Shown: positions 54,267 through 62,944 of the stretch, piece after piece
Layout: the number at the start of each line of letters is the position of its first letter
Position numbering within the stretch: the stretch's first letter is position 1
DNA from: Bacteroidetes bacterium UBA6221
Lineage (GTDB): Bacteria > Bacteroidota > Bacteroidia > Chitinophagales > Chitinophagaceae
Direction: 5' to 3'
DNA length: 64,000 bases
NCBI GenBank assembly: GCA_002421685.1
Contig: DISB01000016.1
Span: 4,245 to 68,244, forward strand
Made by a program: the position numbers and the translations under genes
The notes under the pieces: model-generated
What the model was told of the DNA's origin: nothing
Databases searched by the model: none
What the model saw: only the letters and a program-made list of their open reading frames with translations

Positions 54267-55658
54267 TTACTGTTTAATTATTTTAACTGTCTGTTTGTTT
54301 TCAAACTTCACAAAGTACATACCTGCCGACTGTGCTGATAAGTCAATGCTGCCTGCTATATGTCCATTTACGATTACCCTTCCGTTCATATCCGCGACCA
54401 GCATACGGGTATGTGTTAAAGCCGATGGGTATTCAACTATTACCCTTCCGGTTGTTACTGTTGGATAAACCTTTACTATGGCTGTCGCTACTGCCTGTTG
54501 TACATACACCGGTTCTGGAATGATAGTCAGGCTGTCGTTTGTAAAGGGGTCGGCCCATTTGGGGTTGGTATATATATTACTGCCCGTCAATGTTCTGAGG
54601 AATGCTACCAGGTTAGCTTTCTCCTGCATACTCAATCTCAGCCGCTGCAAATTGCCTCCCGGTCTCAGGCGCGGGTCGAGGTTGGGATTATTCTGCGTAA
54701 TGGAATCATAATGGTTAATAACATCCAGCAAACTGTTCAACCCATTTTGGCCGGCAGTATGCATAAAGCCTCCATACGGGTTGCCATTTGCGTCCACCAC
54801 ATCCCTTAGCGAGGGAGCGCGTGTATTCGTAATATCGTTGGGCTGTGTGAAAGACCCTATAATGCCGTTATTTCGCGATGCAGGAGCGATGTCGAATTCC
54901 GGAGGCCTGTGACATCCCGCACAACCAGCTCCTCCCCCTACCCTTACGCCATTGGCATCAAAAACCGGCGGTTGTGTAAATAAGCCCTTCCCCTGGTTCT
55001 CCTGCTGTGTAAAATTAGGAAACGGCCCGTTTGGATTACCCGTTTGTGCAATTCCTGCATCGTATTTTGCGTCGAACGACTGTATGCTGCGAATAAATTG
55101 GGCCAAAGCCAACTGTATCCTGTTTTCAGTTATTTGTGCGTCGCCATACACCCAGGTAAACAACTCGGGATAATACCAGGTCCCGTTCATCTTGGCTACC
55201 AGGTCGGTTATATTGGGGTCGCCGTTCTGGCCGCTATACCCCATCTCTGCATGATCCTGGATGGGTCGGGTAGTTTGTTCTTCCAGGGTTGCAGCCCTTT
55301 CGTCCCAAAAAAACCTCGCCTCGTTGGCAAAGCGTGCATTCACCAGCCTCATGGAATGCCGGCCCGTGGTTCCGTTTACACCTTGGCTGGCGCTTGCAGT
55401 ATCCCCAAATGCAAACTGCTGTTTGTGGCAGCTTGCGCACGATTTTGTATTGTTTACAGACAGCTTTTTGTCGTAAAACAACACCCTGCCGAGGGTAGCC
55501 CCTTTGTCTGTAATTTCATTGTTCAGCGGTGTATTATCCTTGCTTATATAGCCGGGTATGGCCTGACTTTGATAATTAGCCATATTGCCCAGGTCCAATG
55601 ACGCAGAAACAGCCAGGAGGCTAACTACAGGCAGGGACGCAAGAAGCATTCGTTTCAT
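54267..55658 (-). CDS. Di-heme cytochrome c peroxidase with T9SS tail
   Basis: A 463-aa protein: signal peptide, then a di-heme peroxidase with heme-binding CASCH (about residue 75) and CAGCH (about 247), the family GRVLFYDKKLSVNNTKSC start and a FMHTAGQNGLNSLLDVINHY segment. The last ~75 residues form a T9SS sorting domain (VYPTVTTGRVIVEYPSALTH ... AGMYFVKFENKQ). It should reduce peroxide with electrons from a c-type cytochrome. The T9SS tail places it on the surface or outside, not in the periplasm where most of this family works. Confidence 0.9.
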   Translation of the reverse strand: MKRMLLASLPVVSLLAVSASLDLGNMANYQSQAIPGYISKDNTPLNNEITDKGATLGRVLFYDKKLSVNNTKSCASCHKQQFAFGDTASASQGVNGTTGRHSMRLVNARFANEARFFWDERAATLEEQTTRPIQDHAEMGYSGQNGDPNITDLVAKMNGTWYYPELFTWVYGDAQITENRIQLALAQFIRSIQSFDAKYDAGIAQTGNPNGPFPNFTQQENQGKGLFTQPPVFDANGVRVGGGAGCAGCHRPPEFDIAPASRNNGIIGSFTQPNDITNTRAPSLRDVVDANGNPYGGFMHTAGQNGLNSLLDVINHYDSITQNNPNLDPRLRPGGNLQRLRLSMQEKANLVAFLRTLTGSNIYTNPKWADPFTNDSLTIIPEPVYVQQAVATAIVKVYPTVTTGRVIVEYPSALTHTRMLVADMNGRVIVNGHIAGSIDLSAQSAGMYFVKFENKQTVKIIKQ

Positions 55659-55841
55659 ATGGAGTATGTTTTTATATTATCCTGTGCACGATACCGCTAT
55701 CTCCAGCCCGATAGACTGTGAATTAAATATAAAGTTTAATACAAGAGGAAATTTTTTATTCCGATTTTAATCTTTATGGTTAAAACCTCTTGGTACATTT
55801 ACGTAGAGTGGTTATACCATTTTTCTAAGAGTTGATTTATT

Positions 55842-55870
55842 GCATAACGGCCCTTTCAGGGCCGTTATGC
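55842..55870. terminator. Perfect 12-bp stem-loop in a divergent intergenic region
   Basis: GCATAACGGCCC, loop TTTCA, GGGCCGTTATGC, then ATTTTGC. It lies between the divergent peroxidase and SRPBCC genes, where no gene end needs a terminator. It may protect one of the genes from upstream transcription, or be a cis-regulatory hairpin. Confidence 0.5.
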
Positions 55871-55923
55871 ATTTTGCTTATCCATGCTTCATAAATTAAT
55901 AACTTTACGAAAAAAGCAAGAAT

Positions 55924-56355
55924 ATGGCAGGAAAACTTACAGCAAACATCAGCAAGGAAATTCAGGCGCCGGCAGAACAAGTCTGGAAAGCGTTGACCGA
56001 TCCCGAACTAATAAAGCAATACATGTTTGGTACTAATACTGTCAGTGACTGGAAAAAAGGTAGCACCATTACCTACATGGGCGAATGGGAGGGCAAACAA
56101 TACAAAGACAGCGGGACAATCGTTGACATCGTACCCGGCAAGCTGTTGCACACCACTTATTTCAGCAACCTTAGCGGTAAGGAAGACATCCCGGAAAACT
56201 ACGCGAATGTCATTTATGCCCTGGATGATAAAGGAACTAAAACAATTCTCACTATTACGCAGGACAATATAGAGAATGAAGAGCACCTGCAACATACGGA
56301 ACAGAACTGGAACATGATACTTGATACAATGAAAAATATGCTGGAAAAACATTAA
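55924..56355 (+). CDS. SRPBCC (AHSA1-like) domain protein
   Basis: A 143-aa cytoplasmic protein: ISKEIQAPAEQVWKALTDPE, GEWEGKQYKDSGTIVDIVPG, and a closing helix EQNWNMILDTMKNMLEKH. It is related to the 32021 protein only at fold level. It precedes the NUDIX gene by 13 nt, so they are co-transcribed. Confidence 0.9.
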   Translation: MAGKLTANISKEIQAPAEQVWKALTDPELIKQYMFGTNTVSDWKKGSTITYMGEWEGKQYKDSGTIVDIVPGKLLHTTYFSNLSGKEDIPENYANVIYALDDKGTKTILTITQDNIENEEHLQHTEQNWNMILDTMKNMLEKH

Positions 56356-56368
56356 TCGCATCGCCGCC

Positions 56369-56836
56369 ATGACAAAAAAAAGTGCTGGCATATTGGCGTA
56401 TAGATTTACCGGCGGTGTGGCTGAATTTCTGCTAGGGCACCCCGGTGGGCCATACCACAGAACAAAAGACTTTGGTGCCTGGTCCATACCAAAAGGAGAA
56501 TTTACCGATGAACAGCCCCTTGCCGCTGCAATCAGGGAATTTGAGGAAGAAACCGGTGTAAAACCGCACGGCGATTTTATTGAACTAACCCCGGTGAAAC
56601 AGGCAGGAGGGAAAGACGTCTATGCCTTTGCCGTGGAGTTTGACTTTGATCCTGATAACCTGGTCAGCAATACCTTCCAGATTGAATGGCCGCCACGTTC
56701 AGGCTTGCAACAAACCTTCCCGGAAATTGATAAAGTAGAATGGTTCCCCGCCGACCAGGCACGGCTAAAAATAAACCCAAAACAAGCTTCTTTTATTAAC
56801 GAACTATCACTGAAACTCGCGTCGAAAAACAATTAA
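56369..56836 (+). CDS. NUDIX hydrolase
   Basis: A 155-aa protein. The Nudix box is complete: Gly of GEFTDEQP, then AAIREFEEETGV with the metal-binding Glu residues. The front strand KKSAGILAYRFTGGVAEFLL and the WSIPKG loop are typical of the diadenosine-polyphosphate or nucleotide-clearing type. The substrate is not predictable from the sequence. Confidence 0.92.
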   Translation: MTKKSAGILAYRFTGGVAEFLLGHPGGPYHRTKDFGAWSIPKGEFTDEQPLAAAIREFEEETGVKPHGDFIELTPVKQAGGKDVYAFAVEFDFDPDNLVSNTFQIEWPPRSGLQQTFPEIDKVEWFPADQARLKINPKQASFINELSLKLASKNN

Positions 56837-56869
56837 TACAAATTTCACCTATATTGTGCCTTATACAAC

Positions 56870-58912
56870 ATGAAACGGCTAATCGCTATACTGCTGCTGT
56901 TTATCGCATTTCATACCACTGCCCAGACATGGACAGGAGGAGTGACGTTCCTTAGTAACGACAGCCTTAAGTCATTATACGTCCTGGAGGAAAACTGGAT
57001 ATTTCATAGCGGTGACAATAAAGCCTGGGCTGCTAAGGATTATGACGACAGCCGGTGGATAAGGCAGGATACGGAATTAAAGTATAAAAAAGGGATTGAC
57101 AGTATTTTTAAAGGCAATATAGGCTGGTTCCGTTTGCATATTCGTATAGACAGCAGCCTGGCCAATACGCAACTGGCCTTGCGGGTAGTACAATACGGGG
57201 CATCGGAAATATTCCTGGATGGCGTACGGGTAGCAAAGTATGGCCGCGTGCACCCGCACAAAGACAGTGTAAAATATTACGATCCCCACAGTTTTCCCCT
57301 ATCAATTGGCAGTTTAACTCCCGGCAATCACGTTGTTGCAGTGCGCTATGTCAACCACATGGCGAAAGAACAGTGGTTAACCGGGCGGAATTTAACAGCC
57401 GGTTTCGAAATTGAGATTGGCGAATCTGTCACATTGTTCAATAAATACCGCGGAATGATGGTTATAGCCGGTGTAGGCTTGCTGATACTGGCTGGCTTTT
57501 TCATTGCGTTAAGCCTGGTGCATTTCTTTATGTGGCTGTACTATCGTGTCACAAGATCCAATTTATATTTCTCAATATTCTGTTTTTCTGTTGGTGCAGT
57601 ACTGTTCCTGCCTTATATAAAATTCATGACCAACAACCCCAGCCATGAGCTAACTGTTGCTTATGCCGGGTTCGCCCTTGGCGTGGTCATAACTGTTGCT
57701 CTAAGCGGTGTCAGCAATGAACTATTCAGTAAGAAAAAACTCAGGTTCTGGATAATATCCATAATATGTACTTTCCCATTAATTGCGATGTACTTTGATA
57801 TGACGGTTGCAGCTGTAGCCTATATTTTATGCCTGGTAATGGTGACTCTGGAATCAATCCTGCTTACCATCAGGGCAATATACAGGAAAGCAAAGGGAGC
57901 ACGGATAATTGGTGTAGGCATACTTTTTACAACGCTTTTCTTCTTCGTCATATTTGTAACATCCCTTTTCAATGACGGACTGTCTATACAGGGCGATGTT
58001 GCGGGCCGTGTCTTTGTATCTCTCGCAGTAGCCGCAGTGCTCAGCATACCCGTTTCCATGTCTATATACCTGGCAAGAAATTATGCAGAAACCACCAAAG
58101 ACCTTGACAGGCAACTGCACCAGGTTCAGATATTGTCAGCAAAAACGCTGGAACAGGAACTGGAAAAACAACGGTTGCTGGAAAACAGGCAGGAAGAGCT
58201 GGAACGTGAGGTAGCTGCACAAACCAGCGAAATAAGGGAAGCGAAAAAGAAATCAGACGAACTGCTGCGAAACATATTGCCCGAAGAAGTGGCGGAAGAG
58301 TTGAAACAAAAGGGCGCATCCGCTGCGCGGTACTTCGACCATGTTTCCGTAATTTTTACTGATTTTGTAGATTTTACCAAGGCCGGCGAACGTATGACAC
58401 CGCAACAGTTAGTAGACGAGTTGCACTCTTGTTTCAAGGCATTCGACGATATCATATCACGCTATCAGATAGAAAAGATAAAAACCATTGGCGATGCTTA
58501 CCTGGCCGTATGCGGCCTGCCGGCGGATGTTGATAGTCATGCTGAAAAGACCATATTAGCCGCGCTGGATATTATGCAATTCATGCAGCAACGCAAGGAA
58601 CAAATGCCGGATACCACCTTCAATATACGTATTGGCATACACAGCGGCAGCGTTGTAGCCGGTATTGTAGGTGTCAAAAAGTTTGCCTACGATATATGGG
58701 GCGACACAGTTAATACCGCAGCACGCATGGAACAAAGCAGCGTTCCCGGAAAGATCAACATATCACAAGCCACTTACGAACTGGTAAAAGCCAAGTTCGT
58801 TTGCAGTTACCGCGGAGAAATAGCTGCCAAGAATAAAGGCGATATGAACATGTATTTCGTTGAAGGCGTACGGACACAACAAGAAGCGCCTTCTCCCGTT
58901 ATACCATCATGA
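56870..58912 (+). CDS. 7TMR-DISM adenylate cyclase (class III)
   Basis: A 680-aa protein: signal peptide (MKRLIAILLLFIAFHTTAQT), a periplasmic beta-sandwich sensor (WFRLHIRIDSSLANTQLALR), seven membrane helices (about 195-400), a coiled coil (LEQELEKQRLLENRQEELER) and a class III cyclase domain. Catalytic features: VIFTDFVDFTKAG (first metal Asp), EKIKTIGDAYLAV (Lys, second Asp) and YDIWGDTVNTAARM. The Lys/Asp pair indicates ATP, so cAMP. The sensor type often detects carbohydrates or small molecules. It overlaps the next lipoprotein gene by 4 nt. Confidence 0.92.
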   Translation: MKRLIAILLLFIAFHTTAQTWTGGVTFLSNDSLKSLYVLEENWIFHSGDNKAWAAKDYDDSRWIRQDTELKYKKGIDSIFKGNIGWFRLHIRIDSSLANTQLALRVVQYGASEIFLDGVRVAKYGRVHPHKDSVKYYDPHSFPLSIGSLTPGNHVVAVRYVNHMAKEQWLTGRNLTAGFEIEIGESVTLFNKYRGMMVIAGVGLLILAGFFIALSLVHFFMWLYYRVTRSNLYFSIFCFSVGAVLFLPYIKFMTNNPSHELTVAYAGFALGVVITVALSGVSNELFSKKKLRFWIISIICTFPLIAMYFDMTVAAVAYILCLVMVTLESILLTIRAIYRKAKGARIIGVGILFTTLFFFVIFVTSLFNDGLSIQGDVAGRVFVSLAVAAVLSIPVSMSIYLARNYAETTKDLDRQLHQVQILSAKTLEQELEKQRLLENRQEELEREVAAQTSEIREAKKKSDELLRNILPEEVAEELKQKGASAARYFDHVSVIFTDFVDFTKAGERMTPQQLVDELHSCFKAFDDIISRYQIEKIKTIGDAYLAVCGLPADVDSHAEKTILAALDIMQFMQQRKEQMPDTTFNIRIGIHSGSVVAGIVGVKKFAYDIWGDTVNTAARMEQSSVPGKINISQATYELVKAKFVCSYRGEIAAKNKGDMNMYFVEGVRTQQEAPSPVIPS

Positions 58913-59358
58913 GGACTTTATTATGCACATTGCTGATTATCTTCATCATTTCCGGCTGTCGTAAACCAACGGAAATAGTGACCTACTACTGTACTACACC
59001 CGGAATAGTTTTGCAGCAGCAAGGCTTTGATGCCACTGAATGGGATACCATTATTACCATTGTTTACGAGCCCGATAGCCCATACCCGGTGGTATCAGAT
59101 ACGTTCATAACCACAGATATTACCAACGAACTGCTGATTACTCCGGATATAGACAGTCCCAAGAACTTTGTCATATTCCTTCCTTCAGTAAAAAGGGTAT
59201 TCACTGTAACCGATATCAGGATTATTGCCCATTATGAACAGGCACCCAAAGGCCGGCGCCCCACTTGTTATCACGATATAAGTTTCAAACTTGATGATCA
59301 ACTGATATCCCGCCTGGATGCATCTGCGGGCAGTGTTTACGCTCAATTAACGAGGTGA
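58909..59358 (+). CDS. Small lipoprotein coupled to the adenylate cyclase
   Basis: A 149-aa protein with lipobox ISGC (LLIIFIISGCRKP) and a small beta-rich mature domain (EWDTIITIVYEPDSPYPVVS). Its ATG overlaps the cyclase stop (ATGA). Coupling suggests it works with the cyclase sensor, for example as a partner in the envelope; that is inference. Confidence 0.75.
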   Translation: MRTLLCTLLIIFIISGCRKPTEIVTYYCTTPGIVLQQQGFDATEWDTIITIVYEPDSPYPVVSDTFITTDITNELLITPDIDSPKNFVIFLPSVKRVFTVTDIRIIAHYEQAPKGRRPTCYHDISFKLDDQLISRLDASAGSVYAQLTR

Positions 59359-59376
59359 CTTCAACAGTAAATTTTT

Positions 59377-59460
59377 GTTAAATGCTGGTTAACAGGTTGT
59401 AAATCAGCCGTTAACCATTCCCGTATTTGTTCTGTAATTCAAAAGCCCGTGGCATTTTTG
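59377..59460 (+). promoter_or_regulatory. Four 11-bp operator repeats and -7 box of paralog 1
   Basis: GTTAAA (59377), GTTAAC (59388), GTAAAT (59399) and GTTAAC (59410) fall at exact 11-bp steps. CATTTTTG at 59453 is 43 bp from the start of the last unit. A TTG is at 59427. The same layout stands before the other three paralogs. Confidence 0.8.
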
Positions 59461-59516
59461 CATCAACAAACACAAGCAAACAACCGCCACTCAATGCGGT
59501 AATTTTTGAGAATACA

Positions 59517-60194
59517 ATGAAAAAGATCACATTATTAGCAGCGTTGCTTATTGGCTTGAATGCAGTAGCATCAGCCCAATCCAACGGGAACGGTAACAAT
59601 GGCAATGCCTATGGTAATAACGGTAACGGTAATGGCCAGGGCAACAACGGCAATGGCAACGGTAACGGCGGAAGCAATAATAGCAGCGGAAGCAGCAATT
59701 CAGGTACGGGTGAGGCATCAGCGGCCACACAATCTACCCACCTTGCATTATCCAATGCTATTGAGGTCACCTTCACAAGTAATATGAGCGCTATGGGCGG
59801 CGATGTTACTATGCCTTTCTCTACCGTTAACGATTATGCCAACGGTATAGAAAGCGATGCACAGGAAATGAAAGTGCGTTCTAACAAAAACTTCTCTGTA
59901 GCTGTAAAAGCTAATAATTCAGAGTTCTCTTACACTGGCAACACCAGCCCCGCTCCTGAAATGCCGGTTGAAGGCGTCCTGGCGGTCAAAGTAACAGCCA
60001 ACAGCACGGGTGGTGATGTAGCAGGTTCTTTCAGCAACTACGCAACACTCACTGCCAGCAACCAAAACCTGATAACTTCTGCTGACCGCGGTGGCAACCA
60101 GGCCTTCAGCGTAAAATATAAAGCAACTCCCAGCTTTGCTTATCCCGCAGGTACTTATGCAGTAGATGTGGTGTACACAGCTACCCAGGAATAA
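59517..60194 (+). CDS. Secreted beta-rich paralog 1 with Asn/Gly linker
   Basis: A 225-aa protein; the ATG at 59517 starts a signal peptide (MKKITLLAALLIGLNAVASA). A ~40-residue Asn/Gly linker (NGNGNNGNAYGNNGNGNGQG) precedes a ~160-aa domain shared with three neighbours (LALSNAIEVTFTSNMSAMGG, KVRSNKNFSVAVKANNSEFS, PAGTYAVDVVYTATQE). The fold looks like a pilin or spore-coat-U type beta-sandwich by the ending GTY...V.YTAT, but no family was recognised. Only this copy has the Asn/Gly linker. Confidence 0.82.
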   Translation: MKKITLLAALLIGLNAVASAQSNGNGNNGNAYGNNGNGNGQGNNGNGNGNGGSNNSSGSSNSGTGEASAATQSTHLALSNAIEVTFTSNMSAMGGDVTMPFSTVNDYANGIESDAQEMKVRSNKNFSVAVKANNSEFSYTGNTSPAPEMPVEGVLAVKVTANSTGGDVAGSFSNYATLTASNQNLITSADRGGNQAFSVKYKATPSFAYPAGTYAVDVVYTATQE

Positions 60195-60224
60195 AGATTG
60201 TCTCTCTCGTTGTAATAATTACAT

Positions 60225-60250
60225 GGCCTCGTATTTACGGGGCCTTTTTT
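60225..60250 (+). terminator. Terminator of paralog 1
   Basis: GGCC-T-CGT, loop ATTT, ACG-G-GGCC (one T-G pair), then TTTTTT. It ends just where the duplicated block of paralog 2 begins. Confidence 0.85.
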
Positions 60251-60334
60251 GTTAACAGGTTGTTGCCAGCTTGCAAAGCGGGCGTTAACCAAAGCCGTTT
60301 TTTTGGACTTGGGGCCTTCCGCGTCGCATCTTTG
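60251..60334 (+). promoter_or_regulatory. Four 11-bp operator repeats and -7 box of paralog 2
   Basis: GTTAAC (60251), GTTGCC (60262), GCAAAG (60273) and GTTAAC (60284) at exact 11-bp steps; outer units are perfect, inner ones degenerate. CATCTTTG at 60327, 43 bp from the last unit; TTG at 60303. Confidence 0.78.
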
Positions 60335-60339
60335 TATCA

Positions 60340-60401
60340 TCAACCGAGCAAGCTACTTGCGAGCTCATGAGAGGCAAATAAAAAAGACATAATAGCTCGA
60401 A
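60340..60401 (+). other. 62-nt extra segment in the leader of paralog 2
   Basis: Absent from the otherwise matching copy B. It carries CGAGC near its left and GCTCG near its right end, plus a small hairpin GCAAG-CTA-CTTGC. It lengthens the distance from -7 box to ATG from 59 to 121 nt. It could be a small insertion in copy A or a deletion in copy B. Confidence 0.6.
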
Positions 60402-60454
60402 TAATAGCAAACAAACACAAACAAACATTCAAACAACGACAAACGACAAACAAA

Positions 60455-61009
60455 ATGAAAAAGTTCATCGCAATCGCAGCCTTCGCAACAATCGGTTTCT
60501 CAGCCAACGCTCAAAACCAGTCTAACCAGTCTAGCTCTGCTTCTCAAACTGTACAGCTGACTCTGAGCAACGCTATAGAAATTACTTTTACCGGTAACAG
60601 CAGCGCTACAGGCGCCGATGTTACCATCCCATTCTCTACCGTTAACGATTATGCCAACGGTGTTGAGTCTGATGCACAGGAACTGAAAGTGCGTTCTAAC
60701 AAAAACTTCTCAGTAGCAGTTAAAGCTAATAATTCAGAATTCTCTTATACAGGTAATACTACCCCTGCTCCTGAAATGCCGGTAGAAGGCGTCCTGGCTG
60801 TAAAAGTAACTGCCAACGGTACAGGCGGCGATATCGCAGGTTCTTTCAGCAACTATGCTACCCTGACCAGCAGCAACCAAAACCTGATAACTGCGGCTGA
60901 CCGTGGTGGCAACCAGACTTTCAGCGTAAAATACAAAGCAACCCCCGGTTTCGCTTACCCCGCTGGTACCTACGCTGTAGACGTAGTGTACACCGCAACA
61001 CAGGAATAA
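60455..61009 (+). CDS. Secreted beta-rich paralog 2
   Basis: A 184-aa protein: signal peptide (MKKFIAIAAFATIGFSANAQ), a short Gln/Ser linker (NQSNQSSSASQT) and the shared domain (LTLSNAIEITFTGNSSATGA ... PAGTYAVDVVYTATQE). Only a single residue appears to differ from paralog 3 (TSSNQN versus TASNQN). Likely an abundant envelope or extracellular protein; role unknown. Confidence 0.85.
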   Translation: MKKFIAIAAFATIGFSANAQNQSNQSSSASQTVQLTLSNAIEITFTGNSSATGADVTIPFSTVNDYANGVESDAQELKVRSNKNFSVAVKANNSEFSYTGNTTPAPEMPVEGVLAVKVTANGTGGDIAGSFSNYATLTSSNQNLITAADRGGNQTFSVKYKATPGFAYPAGTYAVDVVYTATQE

Positions 61010-61034
61010 GATTTTTTCACTCTCGATACAACCG

Positions 61035-61061
61035 AAAAGGGAAGCCTTGTGCTTCCCTTTT
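61035..61061. terminator. Bidirectional terminator
   Basis: AAAAGGGAAGC, loop CTTGT, GCTTCCCTTTT. It serves paralog 2 and the convergent nucleoid-associated gene. Confidence 0.88.
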
Positions 61062-61063
61062 TC

Positions 61064-62110
61064 TTAGGCTTCATTGTCGAAGTATATTTTATAATAATGC
61101 TTGCCTACCGCTTCATCGTAACCCCTTTCTATCAGGTCACGATCACCATGCACATATACGTGGAAATTCTTATCTAGTTTGATGACACTTTTGAATACCC
61201 TGGCGGAACGTTTTACCGCCGAACCGGATATTGAAAAACTATCCCCTAATTCCATTTCATGCTCTTGCTCATAACTGCGCTTGTACCCGGAAAATGACCT
61301 TATCAGCTCCTTGTCCTCAAACACCTCCTGTACAAAGGCCTTTTCATCAAATTCATCATTATTCTTGAAAAAGGTGATCGACTTATTCAGATAATCGGCC
61401 TGCTGGGCTTTTGTCACCTCGTATTCCTGCGGTATCTGTTTGGTAATGAAGTCTTTGGCGGCTGCGAGGTACTCAGCTGTGTAGTGGTATTCGTCGGCTC
61501 TCGCTATTATTTTCAGAAATTTATCCTTCCAGTATTGGGCTTCGTTGCGTTTGTTGGTCTTGTCTATAGCCGATACCAACAGGCCATCCGGCATATCATA
61601 AATAACACAACCTTTATCCATTTTATCGGCGGGTATTCCTTCCTGTAAACTAATGCTATATCCATCGAAGCCTTTATCTACATCAAAAAAGACGTCCCTT
61701 GTCTCCGTTTTATATATACCTATAGCGTCCACTATACTACCGTCCATGTAAATTCCCGTGAAATAGGCCAGGTGAAGTTCTCCGCTCTTGATATTAGGCG
61801 AATCCGAAATCTCAAACAGATGTTTGGCTATGGCTACGGAATGGGATAACAGTGAACCTGGAGTTTCAAATATCTGTTCGGCAAAATGTTTTACCGTGTT
61901 CAGGGCGATATTGCTCTCATGGTAAAACTCATAATATTCTTCTATATCTCTGAACGGCCAGGAAAAATATGTGCACAACTGGCCTTTTAATTCCTGGCCG
62001 CCCAGGTCAATTTCTTTTTCAGAATAAAAAAAGCTGTTGTCCGTATGCTTATTGCCCACATAATGTGTAACCAGCCTTTGCAGGACGGCGTTGGTAAAAT
62101 CTGCTCTCAA
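61064..62110 (-). CDS. Nucleoid-associated protein (YejK/NdpA-like)
   Basis: A 348-aa cytoplasmic protein. The start pattern FTNAVLQRLVTHYVGNK and the middle LHLAYFTGIYMDGSIVDAIG with YDMPDGLLVSAIDKTNK match the 37-kDa nucleoid-associated protein family. No ATG stands before the first conserved block; the frame opens at TTG (62110), and the codons upstream to the in-frame stop contain no ATG. It starts 60 bp from the copy B direct repeat, so its promoter shares the regulatory region of paralog 3. It is enclosed by the two direct repeats. Confidence 0.78.
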   Translation of the reverse strand: MRADFTNAVLQRLVTHYVGNKHTDNSFFYSEKEIDLGGQELKGQLCTYFSWPFRDIEEYYEFYHESNIALNTVKHFAEQIFETPGSLLSHSVAIAKHLFEISDSPNIKSGELHLAYFTGIYMDGSIVDAIGIYKTETRDVFFDVDKGFDGYSISLQEGIPADKMDKGCVIYDMPDGLLVSAIDKTNKRNEAQYWKDKFLKIIARADEYHYTAEYLAAAKDFITKQIPQEYEVTKAQQADYLNKSITFFKNNDEFDEKAFVQEVFEDKELIRSFSGYKRSYEQEHEMELGDSFSISGSAVKRSARVFKSVIKLDKNFHVYVHGDRDLIERGYDEAVGKHYYKIYFDNEA

Positions 62111-62172
62111 AATATATGCTTGAAGGCCACAAATTTAGCTGTTTCATTGGCAAAAACAGGGTTCCGTTATTT

Positions 62173-62256
62173 GTTAACAGGTTGTTGCCAGCTTGCAAAG
62201 CGGGCGTTAACCAAAGCCGTTTTTTTGGTTTTGGGGCCTTCCGCGTCGCATCTTTG
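62173..62256 (+). promoter_or_regulatory. Four 11-bp operator repeats and -7 box of paralog 3
   Basis: GTTAAC (62173), GTTGCC (62184), GCAAAG (62195) and GTTAAC (62206); CATCTTTG at 62249, again 43 bp from the last unit. Almost identical to the paralog 2 region because both belong to the duplicated block. Confidence 0.78.
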
Positions 62257-62314
62257 TATCACAATAGCAAACAAACACAAACAAACATTCAAACAACGAC
62301 AAACGACAAACAAA

Positions 62315-62869
62315 ATGAAAAAGTTCATCGCAATCGCAGCCTTCGCAACAATCGGTTTCTCAGCCAACGCTCAAAACCAGTCTAACCAGTCAAGCTCTGC
62401 TTCTCAAACTGTACAGCTGACCCTGAGCAACGCTATAGAGATAACATTTACCGGCAACAGCAGCGCTACAGGCGCCGATGTTACCATCCCATTCTCTACC
62501 GTTAACGACTACGCCAACGGTGTTGAGTCTGATGCACAGGAACTGAAAGTGCGTTCTAACAAAAACTTCTCAGTAGCAGTTAAAGCTAATAATTCAGAAT
62601 TCTCTTATACAGGTAATACTACCCCTGCTCCTGAAATGCCGGTAGAAGGCGTCCTGGCTGTAAAAGTAACTGCCAACGGCACTGGCGGCGATATCGCAGG
62701 TTCTTTCAGCAACTATGCTACACTCACTGCCAGCAACCAAAACCTGATAACTGCGGCTGACCGTGGTGGCAACCAGACTTTCAGTGTAAAATATAAAGCA
62801 ACCCCCGGTTTCGCTTACCCCGCTGGTACTTATGCTGTAGACGTAGTATACACAGCCACACAGGAATAA
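62315..62869 (+). CDS. Secreted beta-rich paralog 3
   Basis: A 184-aa near-identical copy of paralog 2. The ATG at 62315 starts the same signal peptide; the longer in-frame extension upstream is non-coding leader and operator DNA. Two almost identical intact copies under matching promoters point to gene dosage or recent duplication. Confidence 0.85.
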   Translation: MKKFIAIAAFATIGFSANAQNQSNQSSSASQTVQLTLSNAIEITFTGNSSATGADVTIPFSTVNDYANGVESDAQELKVRSNKNFSVAVKANNSEFSYTGNTTPAPEMPVEGVLAVKVTANGTGGDIAGSFSNYATLTASNQNLITAADRGGNQTFSVKYKATPGFAYPAGTYAVDVVYTATQE

Positions 62870-62944
62870 GATTTTTTTCATAGCAGTAAATGGTTAACAG
62901 CCCTGCGGATCTCCGTGGGGCATTTTTATATCCTGTCGCGATTT

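Larger units (their letters stand above)
60249..61018 (+). repeat. Direct repeat, copy A (promoter plus paralog 2)
   Basis: Near-identical to 62171-62879 over the regulatory region, signal peptide and whole gene. It differs by a 62-nt extra segment (about 60340-60401) in the 5' leader and scattered silent changes. Confidence 0.92.
62171..62879 (+). repeat. Direct repeat, copy B (promoter plus paralog 3)
   Basis: Partner of 60249-61018. Homologous recombination between the copies would delete or amplify the 61064-62110 gene. Confidence 0.92.

Noticed and set aside
59590..59700. Tandem repeat of AACGGTAAC/GGCAAT-type units as a regulatory repeat
   Set aside because: It encodes the in-frame Asn/Gly linker of paralog 1; the DNA repeat follows from the protein composition.
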